A stretch of DNA of 43,120 nt from Deltaproteobacteria bacterium. GTDB taxonomy: Bacteria; Desulfobacterota; GWC2-55-46; DRQE01. How positions within the stretch are numbered: position 1 is the stretch's first letter; each line of letters begins with the position of its first letter. The stretch covers positions 1 through 43,120 of the forward strand of contig WGFM01000035.1 in assembly GCA_015492245.1 (NCBI GenBank), read 5' to 3'. A model generated the notes under the pieces. The model saw only the letters and a list, made by a program, of their open reading frames with translations, was not told where the DNA came from and did not search any database. Below, piece by piece: positions 35,997-43,120 of the stretch. Both the position numbers and the translations under genes were made by a program.

Positions 35997-36695
35997 TTAA
36001 TCGTTTATAGGCTCTATCTTTATTGTCCTCCAGCTTCGGTCTGCCAGAAGATAGACCCTCTTTCGTCCATCCTCTACCACCGCCATGTCCCTTAAAGAGA
36101 CGAACCCCTGCCAGCCCTTTCCATCTATCAGGCCTGCCTTTTTCAGCTCTTCAATCCTCTGCCCACCGTCCTTAAGCTCTGCCTCCCTTACCACCACGAT
36201 GGGCGTAACCCTTAGCCTTACGATGGCCTTTATCCTCAGGAAGTCTTCGTCTGTTGTAACCACACAACCTCTTGTATCTCTGGGTATGTTTATGCGCTCT
36301 GGCTCATCCGTTGCATGGAGCCATATACCATATCCGCCCTTTCCTTTCAACCTGTCGAAGGGGTTGGGATAGTCCATAACGAGGGCGCCCACACCGTATC
36401 TTCTGTGGAGCCCTCTGCCATCTATGTATTCGGTAAAGAAGTATATACCCTCGGGAGTCTTGAGGTCTCCTTCTCTCTGCTTGTCTCCTTCCTTCTTTCC
36501 CGTTGTAACCCTGTAGGTAGAGACAGGCCTCAACCTGTGGTCATATACGGTGAGGGTGTGCCTGTCCTTTTCCACAACAATAAGGTGCCCACCTTCTTTT
36601 ATTGCTGCAAATACCTCCTCTGCACCGGCCTTCATGTTATACAGTAGAAGAATTGCTACCACAACTACTGTTGCAACAGAGAGCCTTGTCCCCAT
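35997..36695 (-). CDS. L,D-transpeptidase (YkuD family), exported
   Basis: The 232-residue protein starts with an uncleaved or cleavable signal segment (about 5-22). The YkuD domain follows at about 37-170 and the catalytic motif is His127 (IWLHATDEP) with Cys144 (TRGCVVT). Such enzymes cross-link peptidoglycan through 3-3 bonds or attach lipoproteins. The last 60 residues form a small extra domain (KKAGLIDGKGWQGF) of unknown role, perhaps substrate binding. It is eight bases from the bactofilin gene, a pairing that fits local wall shaping by a cytoskeletal scaffold. Confidence 0.9.
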   Translation of the reverse strand: MGTRLSVATVVVVAILLLYNMKAGAEEVFAAIKEGGHLIVVEKDRHTLTVYDHRLRPVSTYRVTTGKKEGDKQREGDLKTPEGIYFFTEYIDGRGLHRRYGVGALVMDYPNPFDRLKGKGGYGIWLHATDEPERINIPRDTRGCVVTTDEDFLRIKAIVRLRVTPIVVVREAELKDGGQRIEELKKAGLIDGKGWQGFVSLRDMAVVEDGRKRVYLLADRSWRTIKIEPIND

Positions 36696-36703
36696 AGAAG
36701 CCC

Positions 36704-37057
36704 CTATGTGCCCGTCCTTTTTACCTCTTCGCTCTTTTCTGTCATGATGCAGTTTCCGTCGAAGAGCACACCCTCGCTTATTATGAGGGTGGGGGTTCTT
36801 ATATCTCCGTGGACCCTTGCCGGTGCCCTAAGTTCCACCTTCTCCTTGGCGGCAATTGTGCCGTGCACCTCGCCCGACACCACGATGTCTCCCACACTCA
36901 CCTCGCCTTCAACCCGTGCACCTTCACCCACAAGAAGGGTGCCATCGCTTAGAATCTCTCCTTTGAATGAGCCATCTATCCTTGCGGTGCCCTCGAAGCT
37001 CATCCTTCCCTCTATGTGCATCCCCTTGCATATGACACCCACTATCTCTGAAGCCAT
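36704..37057 (-). CDS. Bactofilin
   Basis: Bactofilins polymerise without nucleotide into filaments that localise wall enzymes and chromosome-segregation proteins. The 117-residue protein is almost all a right-handed beta-helix with repeated glycine-spaced turns (GTARIDGSFKGEI, GARVEGEVSVGDIVVSGEVHGTI). The N-terminus has no membrane segment. Lying directly after parB and before a cell-wall transpeptidase, it recalls myxobacterial BacNOP with ParABC, where bactofilins position the segregation machinery. Confidence 0.92.
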   Translation of the reverse strand: MASEIVGVICKGMHIEGRMSFEGTARIDGSFKGEILSDGTLLVGEGARVEGEVSVGDIVVSGEVHGTIAAKEKVELRAPARVHGDIRTPTLIISEGVLFDGNCIMTEKSEEVKRTGT

Positions 37058-37099
37058 CTTAGCCTCCTCTTTTTTTTTGAATAATCCTGCTTGTGCTCT

Positions 37100-37945
37100 T
37101 TATCTGCCAGTGTTTCTTAGAAGCCCTATTATGCGTTCCCTTTCTTCAGGGGTGTAGAACTCTATCTCTATCCTGCCCCTGCCGCTTCGCTCCCTGAGGC
37201 TCACCTTCGTTCCCAGTATCCCCTTGAGTTCCTCTTCGAGCCCCCTTGTGTGTATGTCCTTTGCTTGATGGCCGCGCCCCCCTTTTTTCTTCCCTTCTGC
37301 AAGCCTTCTTACAAGCCTTTCGGTCTCCCTTACAGAAAGCCCCCTGGCCACAACCTTTCTTGCAACCTCTCTCTGGAGGGCCCTTTCCGTAAGCCCCAGT
37401 ATTGCCCTTGCATGCCCCATGGTGAGGCGTCCGGCCGACAGCTCTGTTTTGACCTCATCGGGTAGCCTCAATAGCCTCAGATAGTTTGCCACCGTTGCCC
37501 GTTCTTTGCCCACCCTCCTTGCCACCTCTTCCTGCGAGAGGCCGAACCCTGTGAGCACCCTGTAGGCCGTGGCCTCCTCTATGGGATTGAGGTCTTCGCG
37601 CTGGATGTTCTCTATGAGTGATAGCTCAAGGGCCTCCTCATCGCCTGCCTCCATGACCACGAGGGGCACCTCCTTGAGACCCACCAGACGGGCTGCCCGA
37701 AGCCTCCTTTCGCCTGCAATGAGTTCATAGCCATCCCCCTTTTTTCTTACCACAAGGGGCTCTATAATGCCCTTCTCCTCTATGGAGGCCGCAAGCTCTC
37801 TGATGGCATCTTCGTCAAAGACCTTCCGGGGCTGGCTCTTGGAGGGATAGATTTTTTCAATACTACACATGAAGAGTTTTCTGTCCTCTTCCTTCTTCTC
37901 CCCTATCAGTGCCGAAAGTCCCCTGCCCAGCGCCTTCTTCTTCAT
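37100..37945 (-). CDS. parB: Chromosome partitioning protein ParB
   Basis: ParB is a CTP-dependent clamp that loads at parS and spreads. The 281-residue protein starts at ATG 37945 (MKKKALGRGLSALIGE), chosen over an upstream start because it overlaps the parA stop as ATGA and gives the classic N-terminus. The CTPase/ParB box follows (LVVRKKGDGYELIAGERRLRAARL), then the parS-binding helix-turn-helix (LSQEEVARRVGKERATVANYLRL) and a C-terminal dimerisation segment. Confidence 0.96.
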   Translation of the reverse strand: MKKKALGRGLSALIGEKKEEDRKLFMCSIEKIYPSKSQPRKVFDEDAIRELAASIEEKGIIEPLVVRKKGDGYELIAGERRLRAARLVGLKEVPLVVMEAGDEEALELSLIENIQREDLNPIEEATAYRVLTGFGLSQEEVARRVGKERATVANYLRLLRLPDEVKTELSAGRLTMGHARAILGLTERALQREVARKVVARGLSVRETERLVRRLAEGKKKGGRGHQAKDIHTRGLEEELKGILGTKVSLRERSGRGRIEIEFYTPEERERIIGLLRNTGR

Positions 37946-38706
37946 ACAACCACACTCCGTCTTTTTAGCATCTCCCGTGCAAGGTCCATGTAGCTTGCAC
38001 ACCCCCTGGAGTTTATGTCGTAGAGGATTATGGGTTTTCCAAAGCTCGGTGCCTCGCTCAACCTCACATTCCTGGGTATCACCGTTGCGAAGACCTTCTC
38101 AGGAAAATACCTTTCAACCTCTTCCGAGACCTGCCGGGAAAGGTTGTTCCTTCCGTCGAACATTGTGAGCACTATGCCCTCTATGTATAGACCGGGGTTG
38201 AAGCGCTCCTTTATAAGCTCTACTGTGCGAAGCATCCTGGAGACCCCCTCGAGGGCATAATACTCGCACTGTAGCGGTATGAGCACAGAGTCCGAGGCCG
38301 TAAGGGCGTTGACCGTAAGAAGCCCGAGAGATGGCGGACAATCTACGAACACAAAGTCGAACCCCTCTTTTATGCCCTCGATGGCCTCTTTTAGCCTGCC
38401 TTCACGCCCCTCCTCGTCCACAAGCTCAACCTCGAGGCCTATAAGGTCGATGGTAGAGGGCAGAATCTTCAAAAACGGTATCTCCGTTGGATGTATGGCC
38501 TCCTCTGGCGTACAGCTACCGCTTATCACCTCGTATACCCCCCTTTCTGCCTCCACACCCACCCCGCTTGTGGCATTACCCTGGGGGTCGAAGTCCACAA
38601 GCAACACCCGCCTCTCTGCCACCCCGAGGGCTGCAGAAAGGTTTACCGCAGTGGTGGTCTTGCCAACACCGCCTTTCTGGTTTGCAATGGAGATTACGAT
38701 GCCCAT
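37942..38706 (-). CDS. parA: Chromosome partitioning ATPase ParA (Soj)
   Basis: ParA binds DNA non-specifically in its ATP form and moves ParB-parS complexes. The 254-residue protein has the deviant Walker A KGGVGKTTTAVN near the N-terminus, Walker A' (LLVDFDPQGNATSGVG) and Walker B (FVFVDCPPSLGLL). It has no N-terminal helix-turn-helix, so it is the chromosomal type. It ends ATGA into parB. A consensus parS site lies 58 bases upstream of its start. Confidence 0.97.
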   Translation of the reverse strand: MGIVISIANQKGGVGKTTTAVNLSAALGVAERRVLLVDFDPQGNATSGVGVEAERGVYEVISGSCTPEEAIHPTEIPFLKILPSTIDLIGLEVELVDEEGREGRLKEAIEGIKEGFDFVFVDCPPSLGLLTVNALTASDSVLIPLQCEYYALEGVSRMLRTVELIKERFNPGLYIEGIVLTMFDGRNNLSRQVSEEVERYFPEKVFATVIPRNVRLSEAPSFGKPIILYDINSRGCASYMDLAREMLKRRSVVV

Positions 38707-38763
38707 GAACCTGAAGAGTTTAACATAGAAGCCTGCAGGTTTTCCACCAGTTTTTTCTGCAAA

Positions 38764-38779
38764 TGTTCCACGTGGAACA
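38764..38779. promoter_or_regulatory. parS site 1 (perfect palindrome)
   Basis: TGTTCCACGTGGAACA is an exact 16-bp palindrome matching the bacterial parS consensus tGTTNCACGTGNAACa. It lies in the short gap between the rsmG stop and the parA start. ParB bound here could also repress parA-parB. Confidence 0.93.
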
Positions 38780-38787
38780 CCCCCAGG

Positions 38788-39417
38788 CTACAACACCTCT
38801 TTTACCACCACAAGGCTCTTTTCCGCAGAAAAGGGCACTTCCACCTCATAACAGCTCAGCCCTTCTCTTTCAAGCCCCTCTCTCTCCTTTGGGCTTCTCA
38901 GGTTTAGTATAAGCCCGCCACTTTTTACAAAGGGTCCTGCGAGCCCTGAAAACTCCCTGAACCCCGCAACGGCACGGGAGGCCACGCAATCCATGGCATT
39001 GCGGTATCTCTCCACAAGCTTCGGGTCTTCTGCCCTCGATGGCTCCACCACGACGCCTTCAAGCCCAAGGGTGCGTATGATGTGGCGCAGAAAGTGGCAC
39101 TTCTTTCCGACACTCTCTACAAGCACCACCCTGAGGGCTGGAATGGCTATCTTCAGCACAAGCCCCGGAATGCCGGCACCAGTGCCTATATCCATGAGGC
39201 TACCTCTGTCCCTTACAAACCCTGCAAGCACAAGGGAGTGGAGCACAAGCCTTACGGCAATCTCCCTTTCTCCCCTTACGGCTGTAAGGTTTATCCTCTC
39301 TGACCAGCGCCCAAGCTCCTCTATATAAAAGCAGAGCCCCTCCGAGGCCTCCCGGTCCATCTCCACACCGAGCCTCTTGGAACCCTCTTCGACAAGCCAT
39401 ACTATCCCCTGTTTCAA
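38788..39417 (-). CDS. rsmG: 16S rRNA (guanine-N7) methyltransferase RsmG
   Basis: RsmG methylates G527 of 16S rRNA. The 209-residue protein has the substrate motif INLTAVR and the SAM-binding loop [11 protein letters not shown]. It begins with TTG at 39417, overlapping the mnmG stop as TTGA. The gidA-gidB (mnmG-rsmG) pair next to parAB is the usual origin-proximal order. Confidence 0.94.
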   Translation of the reverse strand: MKQGIVWLVEEGSKRLGVEMDREASEGLCFYIEELGRWSERINLTAVRGEREIAVRLVLHSLVLAGFVRDRGSLMDIGTGAGIPGLVLKIAIPALRVVLVESVGKKCHFLRHIIRTLGLEGVVVEPSRAEDPKLVERYRNAMDCVASRAVAGFREFSGLAGPFVKSGGLILNLRSPKEREGLEREGLSCYEVEVPFSAEKSLVVVKEVL

Positions 39418-41315
39418 CCCCCTGCTGCCTCCAGCTTCTTAAGGTAGACCATCAGGATGCTCAATGCTGCTGGCGTAACCCCGGGTATGCGGGATGCCTG
39501 CCCGAGGGAGGCAGGCCTTATGCGCTCGAGCTTCTCACTTACCTCCCTCGACAGCCCTGGTATCTGCCTGTAGGAAAGTGTATCTGGAAGCCTCACCCTT
39601 TCCATCTCCTCGAGGCGGGCCGCCTCTTCGAGCTGGCGTCGTATGTAGCCCTCGTATCTGACCTCGGTCTCAACAAACGCCCTCACATCTGCCGGCATGC
39701 CCATCGTGTAGGGGGTCTCATCCGGAAAGAGTGTCTCCACAAGTCTCAAAAGTTGTGCGCCAGGTCTTCTCAGTAGCTCCTTGAGGGTGGTGGGTTTTTT
39801 CACCGTGCCCGCACCACAGGCCTCGAGAGCCTTCAGGGTGGCTGCATCTGGATAAAGCACCTTTCTTTCAAGAAATCCCATGAGTTCTGCCACCTTCTGT
39901 CTTTTCTCCTCGAACCTCCTGTATCTATCTTCATCCACAAGCCCCACAGAGTGGCCAATCTCCTGAAGGCGCCAGTCTGCGTTGTCCTCTCTCAGGAGGA
40001 GCCTGTATTCCGCCCTTGAGGTAAAGAGCCTGTAGGGTTCCTGTGTGCCCTTTGTTACAAGGTCATCTATCATGACCCCTGTGTAGGCATCCTGCCTTTT
40101 AAGCACAAGAGGAGGGCTTCCCTTAAGCCTCATCGCTGCGTTTATCCCTGCCACAATGCCCTGGGCTGCGGCCTCCTCGTATCCGGAGGTGCCGTTTATC
40201 TGGCCTGCGAAGAAGAGGCCCTCTATCTCTCTTGCCTCGAGGGTGTGTCGGAGCCGGGTTGGCTCTATGTAGTCGTATTCTATGGCATACCCTGGCCTTA
40301 CTATCTCCACCTCTTCGAGCCCTGGTATGGTGCGGAGCATCCTTGTCTGCACATCCACAGGCAGGCTTGTGGACAGGCCGTTGGGATAGACCTCCTGGGT
40401 GTGCCACCCTTCGGGCTCAAGGAAGACCTGGTGGCGCCCCTTTTCTGGAAACCTTACCACCTTGTCCTCTATGGATGGACAGTATCTGGGCCCTGTGCCC
40501 TCGATCCTGCCGCTGAAAAGGGGCGAGCGGTCGAGGGAGGACATTATTGTCCTGTGGGTGTCCGCGTTGGTATAGGTTACATGGCATGCAAGCTGGGTCT
40601 GAATGACCCCTTCTGTATCGAGTGAAAAGGGCCGTGCCCCTGGATCTCCGGGCTGCTCTGCAAGGCGGGAGTAGTCTATTGTTCTGCCATCGAGCCTCGG
40701 GCATGTGCCTGTCTTGAGCCGTCCCATCCTGAAGCCCAGCCCTTTCAGGGATGCCGAGAGTCCCACACTTGGCGGATCCCCTGCCCTTCCGCCAGGGTAG
40801 TTTTCAAGCCCTATGTGGATGAGCCCCTTGAGGAATGTGCCCACCGTAACCACCACACATGGGGCAAGAAACCTCTCGCCTGTTGCAAGCTCCACACCCT
40901 TTATGCGCCTGTCCCCCTTTTCTTCCTCCACAAGCAGCCTTTCCACCATGCCCTGCCTCAGGTAGAGCCCCTCTGTGTTCTCAAGGGTCATCTTCATGTA
41001 GAGCCTGTAGAGGGTCCTGTCTGCCTGCGCCCTCGTTGCCCGCACTGCCGGGCCCTTGCTCTCGTTAAGCGTTCTGTACTGCACCGCTGCATGGTCTGCG
41101 GCACGGGCCATCTCTCCGCCCAGGGCGTCTATCTCTCTCACAAGGTGTCCCTTTGCAACACCCCCTATGGCAGGGTTGCAGGACATCTGCCCTATGGTGT
41201 CCAGGTTCATGGTTACCATGAGGGTCTTGAGCCCGAGCCTTGCACAGGCAAGGGCTGCCTCGCAGCCCGCATGGCCGCCGCCTATGACTATCACATGGTA
41301 GTTCTTTTCCTTCAT
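39414..41315 (-). CDS. mnmG: tRNA uridine-5-carboxymethylaminomethyl modification enzyme MnmG
   Basis: With MnmE it modifies U34 of several tRNAs using FAD and methylene-tetrahydrofolate. The 633-residue protein starts at ATG 41315 ([21 protein letters not shown], the FAD-binding Rossmann motif). It has ATPPSVGLS-like and TYTNADTHR segments, and ends in the MnmE-binding helical domain ([29 protein letters not shown]). An upstream in-frame start at 41354 would read through parS and is rejected. mnmE is not adjacent, unlike many genomes; an M23 peptidase gene is divergent instead. Confidence 0.96.
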   Translation of the reverse strand: MKEKNYHVIVIGGGHAGCEAALACARLGLKTLMVTMNLDTIGQMSCNPAIGGVAKGHLVREIDALGGEMARAADHAAVQYRTLNESKGPAVRATRAQADRTLYRLYMKMTLENTEGLYLRQGMVERLLVEEEKGDRRIKGVELATGERFLAPCVVVTVGTFLKGLIHIGLENYPGGRAGDPPSVGLSASLKGLGFRMGRLKTGTCPRLDGRTIDYSRLAEQPGDPGARPFSLDTEGVIQTQLACHVTYTNADTHRTIMSSLDRSPLFSGRIEGTGPRYCPSIEDKVVRFPEKGRHQVFLEPEGWHTQEVYPNGLSTSLPVDVQTRMLRTIPGLEEVEIVRPGYAIEYDYIEPTRLRHTLEAREIEGLFFAGQINGTSGYEEAAAQGIVAGINAAMRLKGSPPLVLKRQDAYTGVMIDDLVTKGTQEPYRLFTSRAEYRLLLREDNADWRLQEIGHSVGLVDEDRYRRFEEKRQKVAELMGFLERKVLYPDAATLKALEACGAGTVKKPTTLKELLRRPGAQLLRLVETLFPDETPYTMGMPADVRAFVETEVRYEGYIRRQLEEAARLEEMERVRLPDTLSYRQIPGLSREVSEKLERIRPASLGQASRIPGVTPAALSILMVYLKKLEAAGG

Positions 41316-41318
41316 AAT

Positions 41319-41334
41319 CGTTCCACGTGAAACA
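41319..41334. promoter_or_regulatory. parS site 2, in the mnmG leader
   Basis: CGTTCCACGTGAAACA matches parS at 15 of 16 positions (the first base is C instead of T). It ends four bases from the mnmG ATG, within the predicted 5' UTR. ParB binding and spreading here could block mnmG transcription. Confidence 0.85.
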
Positions 41335-41355
41335 TTGTTCAGAAGAACAGGCAAT

Positions 41356-41385
41356 ATTTTATCTCATCTTATCAAAGTGTGTCAA
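41356..41385 (-). promoter_or_regulatory. Promoter of the mnmG-rsmG-parAB operon
   Basis: On the minus strand TTGACA (41385-41380), 18 bases, TAAAAT (41361-41356). It predicts a leader of about 34 bases containing parS site 2. In the remaining divergent intergenic region (41386-41600) I see no consensus DnaA boxes, so the replication origin itself is not in this gap. Confidence 0.6.
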
Positions 41386-41600
41386 ACAGGCTCCCTGTGG
41401 CTGCGGCAACGCTGTCCACAGACGCGTAACATGGTGGCACACGGTGTTTCGCCTAACCAGTTGATTTTGTTCTAAAGATCCTGCAACGGCTGTTCGGCGC
41501 AGGGCAGACTCCTCTGGCAGGGCATTTGTTGTGTCTGGGAAGGGGTGTTGTTGCTTTTCCGGGGCCGGCGAGATATTATGGTCCATACTGCTTAAAAACC

Positions 41601-41630
41601 TTGACAGGGTTGCCTTCTTTGTCCTAATAT
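41601..41630 (+). promoter_or_regulatory. Promoter of the M23 peptidase gene
   Basis: TTGACA (41601-41606), 18 bases, TAATAT (41625-41630). Fifteen bases lie between the -10 and the ATG at 41646, giving a leader of about eight bases with at most a weak AGGG. Confidence 0.55.
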
Positions 41631-41645
41631 CATTAGGGCGGTCTT

Positions 41646-42923
41646 ATGCAATTTTACTTTCGAAACAGAGAGTTTCCTGCAAGAAGAAAACCCCCCTGGA
41701 AGAGGAAGGCCCTGTACCTCTTTCCTGCGATAATCTTCCCCCTGCTCCTGCTCTACATAATACCGCCACAGCCAGAAAGCAGGGAGCAATCGCCCCCACC
41801 GATCAAGGTAGACATGGAGAGCTTCAAAAAACGCCCCCCCACCTTCACCTCCATAGAGCGAACCATAAGGAAAAACGAGACCCTCTACGGGCTTCTACTT
41901 TCCGAGGGGCTTACAACCCCTGAGGTGGTCGAGGTACTGGGGGTTATGGAAAAGCTCTATGACCCAGGAAGGATACTTCCTGGCAGCAAGATAAGGCTTT
42001 CGAAAAACGGCGATGGGCTGAGAAGGATAGAGTATCTCTACAACGGGCTTGATGGTGTGTTTGTGGAAAAGCAGGAGGGGCTCTGGAGGGCCGGAAAGTT
42101 CAAGGTGCCAAGAAAAGTGGTGCTTGCCACGGCAGAGGGCAGGATAGAAAACTCTCTGTACGAGGCAGGAAGAAAAACCGGCATACCGCCAAAGGCTATA
42201 ATGGAACTTTCGGACATATTCGCCTGGCAGATAGACTTCTCCACAGACATGAGAAAGGGTGATACCTTCCGCCTCCTCTACGAGGTGATAGTGGCAGAGG
42301 GAAGAACCATCGGTGTGGGAAAGGTGGTTGCTGCAGAGCTTGTAAACGCTGGCAGGAGCCATGTGGCCATACACTACAGGGGTGAATACTACGACCCGGA
42401 GGGCAGGGCCCTTCGAAGGGTGCTCCTTAAGTCCCCCCTCAGATACAGGCGTATATCCAGTTATTTCACCAAGCGCAGGTATCATCCCATTCTCAAGAAG
42501 TATCTTCCCCACCATGGTGTGGACTATGCTGCACCCTATGGCACCCCTGTTGAATCGGCTGGAGACGGCAGGGTTCTGTTTGCAGGCTGGAAGCGGGGTT
42601 ATGGGTACTATGTAACGATAAAACACAATGCCACCTACTCCACTGCCTATGGACATCTGTCGAAGATAAAGCGGGGAATAAAACGGGGCAGGAGGGTAGA
42701 ACAGGGCGAGGTCATAGGCTATGTGGGCTCAACAGGGCTTTCAACAGGCCCGCATCTACACTACGAGGTAAGGGTGCGTGGCAGGGTGGTAAACCCGCTT
42801 TCAATAAAGGTAGAGCCTGTAAGGAGCCTTCGTGGCAAGGCCCTTGCAGAGTTCAACGAGGTAAAAGAAGAACTCCTTGCCACACTCTACAGAAAGACCA
42901 CCACCCTGGCCATGGGCAGATAG
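41646..42923 (+). CDS. Membrane-anchored M23 metallopeptidase (peptidoglycan endopeptidase)
   Basis: The 425-residue protein has a basic N-terminus and one membrane anchor (about 23-40, LYLFPAIIFPLLLLYII). A LysM/OapA-like segment at about 68-125 (IRKNETLYGLLLSEGL) and a middle domain (about 140-270) precede the LytM domain. Zinc ligands are visible as H-x3-D in HHGVDYA (about 300) and HLHYE near 378. The architecture is that of MepM/Csd3-type D,D-endopeptidases, which cut peptide cross-links to let the wall grow. The conserved G.GYYVTI.H....TAYGHL stretch is intact. Transcribed divergently from mnmG. Confidence 0.93.
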   Translation: MQFYFRNREFPARRKPPWKRKALYLFPAIIFPLLLLYIIPPQPESREQSPPPIKVDMESFKKRPPTFTSIERTIRKNETLYGLLLSEGLTTPEVVEVLGVMEKLYDPGRILPGSKIRLSKNGDGLRRIEYLYNGLDGVFVEKQEGLWRAGKFKVPRKVVLATAEGRIENSLYEAGRKTGIPPKAIMELSDIFAWQIDFSTDMRKGDTFRLLYEVIVAEGRTIGVGKVVAAELVNAGRSHVAIHYRGEYYDPEGRALRRVLLKSPLRYRRISSYFTKRRYHPILKKYLPHHGVDYAAPYGTPVESAGDGRVLFAGWKRGYGYYVTIKHNATYSTAYGHLSKIKRGIKRGRRVEQGEVIGYVGSTGLSTGPHLHYEVRVRGRVVNPLSIKVEPVRSLRGKALAEFNEVKEELLATLYRKTTTLAMGR

Positions 42924-42988
42924 GCTCACTCCACAAGACCCTTTCAGCCCAAGATTTTCTTCTAACAAAACAACTCCTTTTAAAACCC

Positions 42989-43020
42989 TTGACCCTGCAC
43001 CATGGTTCAGGGTGTATAAT
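42989..43020 (+). promoter_or_regulatory. MerR-type promoter with operator in a 20-bp spacer
   Basis: TTGACC (42989-42994) and TATAAT (43015-43020) are 20 bases apart, longer than the optimal 17. The spacer is filled by a near-perfect 22-bp palindrome, ACCCTG-N10-CAGGGT (42992-43013), with one mismatched pair. Long spacer plus ACCC...GGGT dyad is the signature of MerR/ZntR/CadR/PbrR-type promoters, where the activator twists the DNA to realign the -35 and -10. The gene that follows is itself a MerR-family regulator, so autoregulation is expected. Confidence 0.8.
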
Positions 43021-43027
43021 TGTGTTT

Positions 43028-43120
43028 ATGGAACGGTCCTTCACCATAGGCACCCTTGCAAAAGCCGCAGGATGCAGGGTAGAGACCATACGCTACTACG
43101 AGCGAAGAGGGCTCATAACA
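43028..43120 (+). CDS. MerR-family transcriptional regulator (partial, N-terminus)
   Basis: The 31 residues in the window read MERSFTIGTLAKAAGC then VETIRYYERRGLIT, the MerR winged-helix DNA-binding domain in its most conserved part. The rest, including any metal-binding cysteines, lies beyond the right edge. The operator sequence resembles those of heavy-metal responders (Hg, Pb, Cd, Zn), which suggests but does not prove a metal ligand. The ATG begins eight bases after the -10 box, so the mRNA is predicted to be leaderless. Confidence 0.92.
   Translation, partial: MERSFTIGTLAKAAGCRVETIRYYERRGLIT

Noticed and set aside
41335-41645. Possible replication origin in the gap upstream of mnmG, next to parS.
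   Set aside because: Only poor DnaA-box matches (for example CTGTCCACA, two mismatches) and no cluster or AT-rich unwinding tract; the gap is mostly explained by two promoters.

Overview
The window reads as a chromosomal segment of a Gram-negative bacterium with an anaerobe-like gene set. It carries F-type ATP synthase with both b' and b segments, a split glycine cleavage P-protein, an L,D-transpeptidase, a bactofilin, a full chemosensory operon and an MXAN_5187-type protein. Core genes use many AGG/AGA (Arg) and ATA (Ile) codons at roughly 50% GC. The combination suggests Nitrospirota (Thermodesulfovibrio-like) or a Desulfobacterota relative. That is inference from gene content; no marker gene here settles it.

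Layout. (1) 1-158: 3' end of polA. (2) About 160-6350: an AT-richer accessory block. It holds two small unknown ORFs, a two-gene restriction-modification unit (D12-class adenine methylase plus probable endonuclease), an intact IS256-family element, a run of broken defence-type genes on the minus strand (minimal nucleotidyltransferase with an internal stop, 35-codon HsdS tail, truncated AAA ATPase, orphan C-terminal fragment), and a gene-poor stretch with a perfect palindrome and a long-spaced inverted repeat. (3) 6352-15085, minus: chemosensory operon STAS-MCP-cheY-cheA-cheW-MCP-cheR-cheB, with an orphan NarL-type regulator upstream (15229-15888). (4) 16410-20002, plus: a possible small ORF, then a PepSY protein, a b561-type cytochrome and an OmpR/HisKA two-component pair, behind a promoter with two direct repeats. 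(5) 20116-24707: a truncated Fic gene, an M29 aminopeptidase (minus), and gcvT-gcvH-gcvPA (plus). (6) 24685-28501, minus: glmU-glmS-plsY, for cell-wall precursor and phospholipid synthesis. (7) 28603-29154, plus: MXAN_5187-like gene. (8) 29151-34939, minus: atpF(b'-b fusion)-atpH-atpA-atpG-atpD-atpC. (9) 35068-41315, minus: mnmG-rsmG-parA-parB-bactofilin-L,D-transpeptidase-ilvE, with two parS sites, the classic origin-proximal neighbourhood. (10) 41646-43120, plus: an M23 peptidase and the start of a MerR-family regulator with its operator.

What stands out. The b' and b stator subunits of ATP synthase are one continuous frame, with what looks like the b subunit's signal peptide still inside it, so one gene may yield two subunits by signal-peptidase cleavage. 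The second chemoreceptor has no periplasmic sensor and carries a CheZ-like D-x3-Q motif in an operon with no recognised CheY phosphatase. Several first-in-unit genes have a -10 box so close to the start codon, with no Shine-Dalgarno sequence, that their mRNAs should be leaderless or nearly so, while operon-internal genes carry good ribosome-binding sites. The merR promoter has a 20-bp spacer filled by a near-perfect palindrome.

Limits: all calls come from reading the sequence. Family names rest on recognised motifs, not on a database search.
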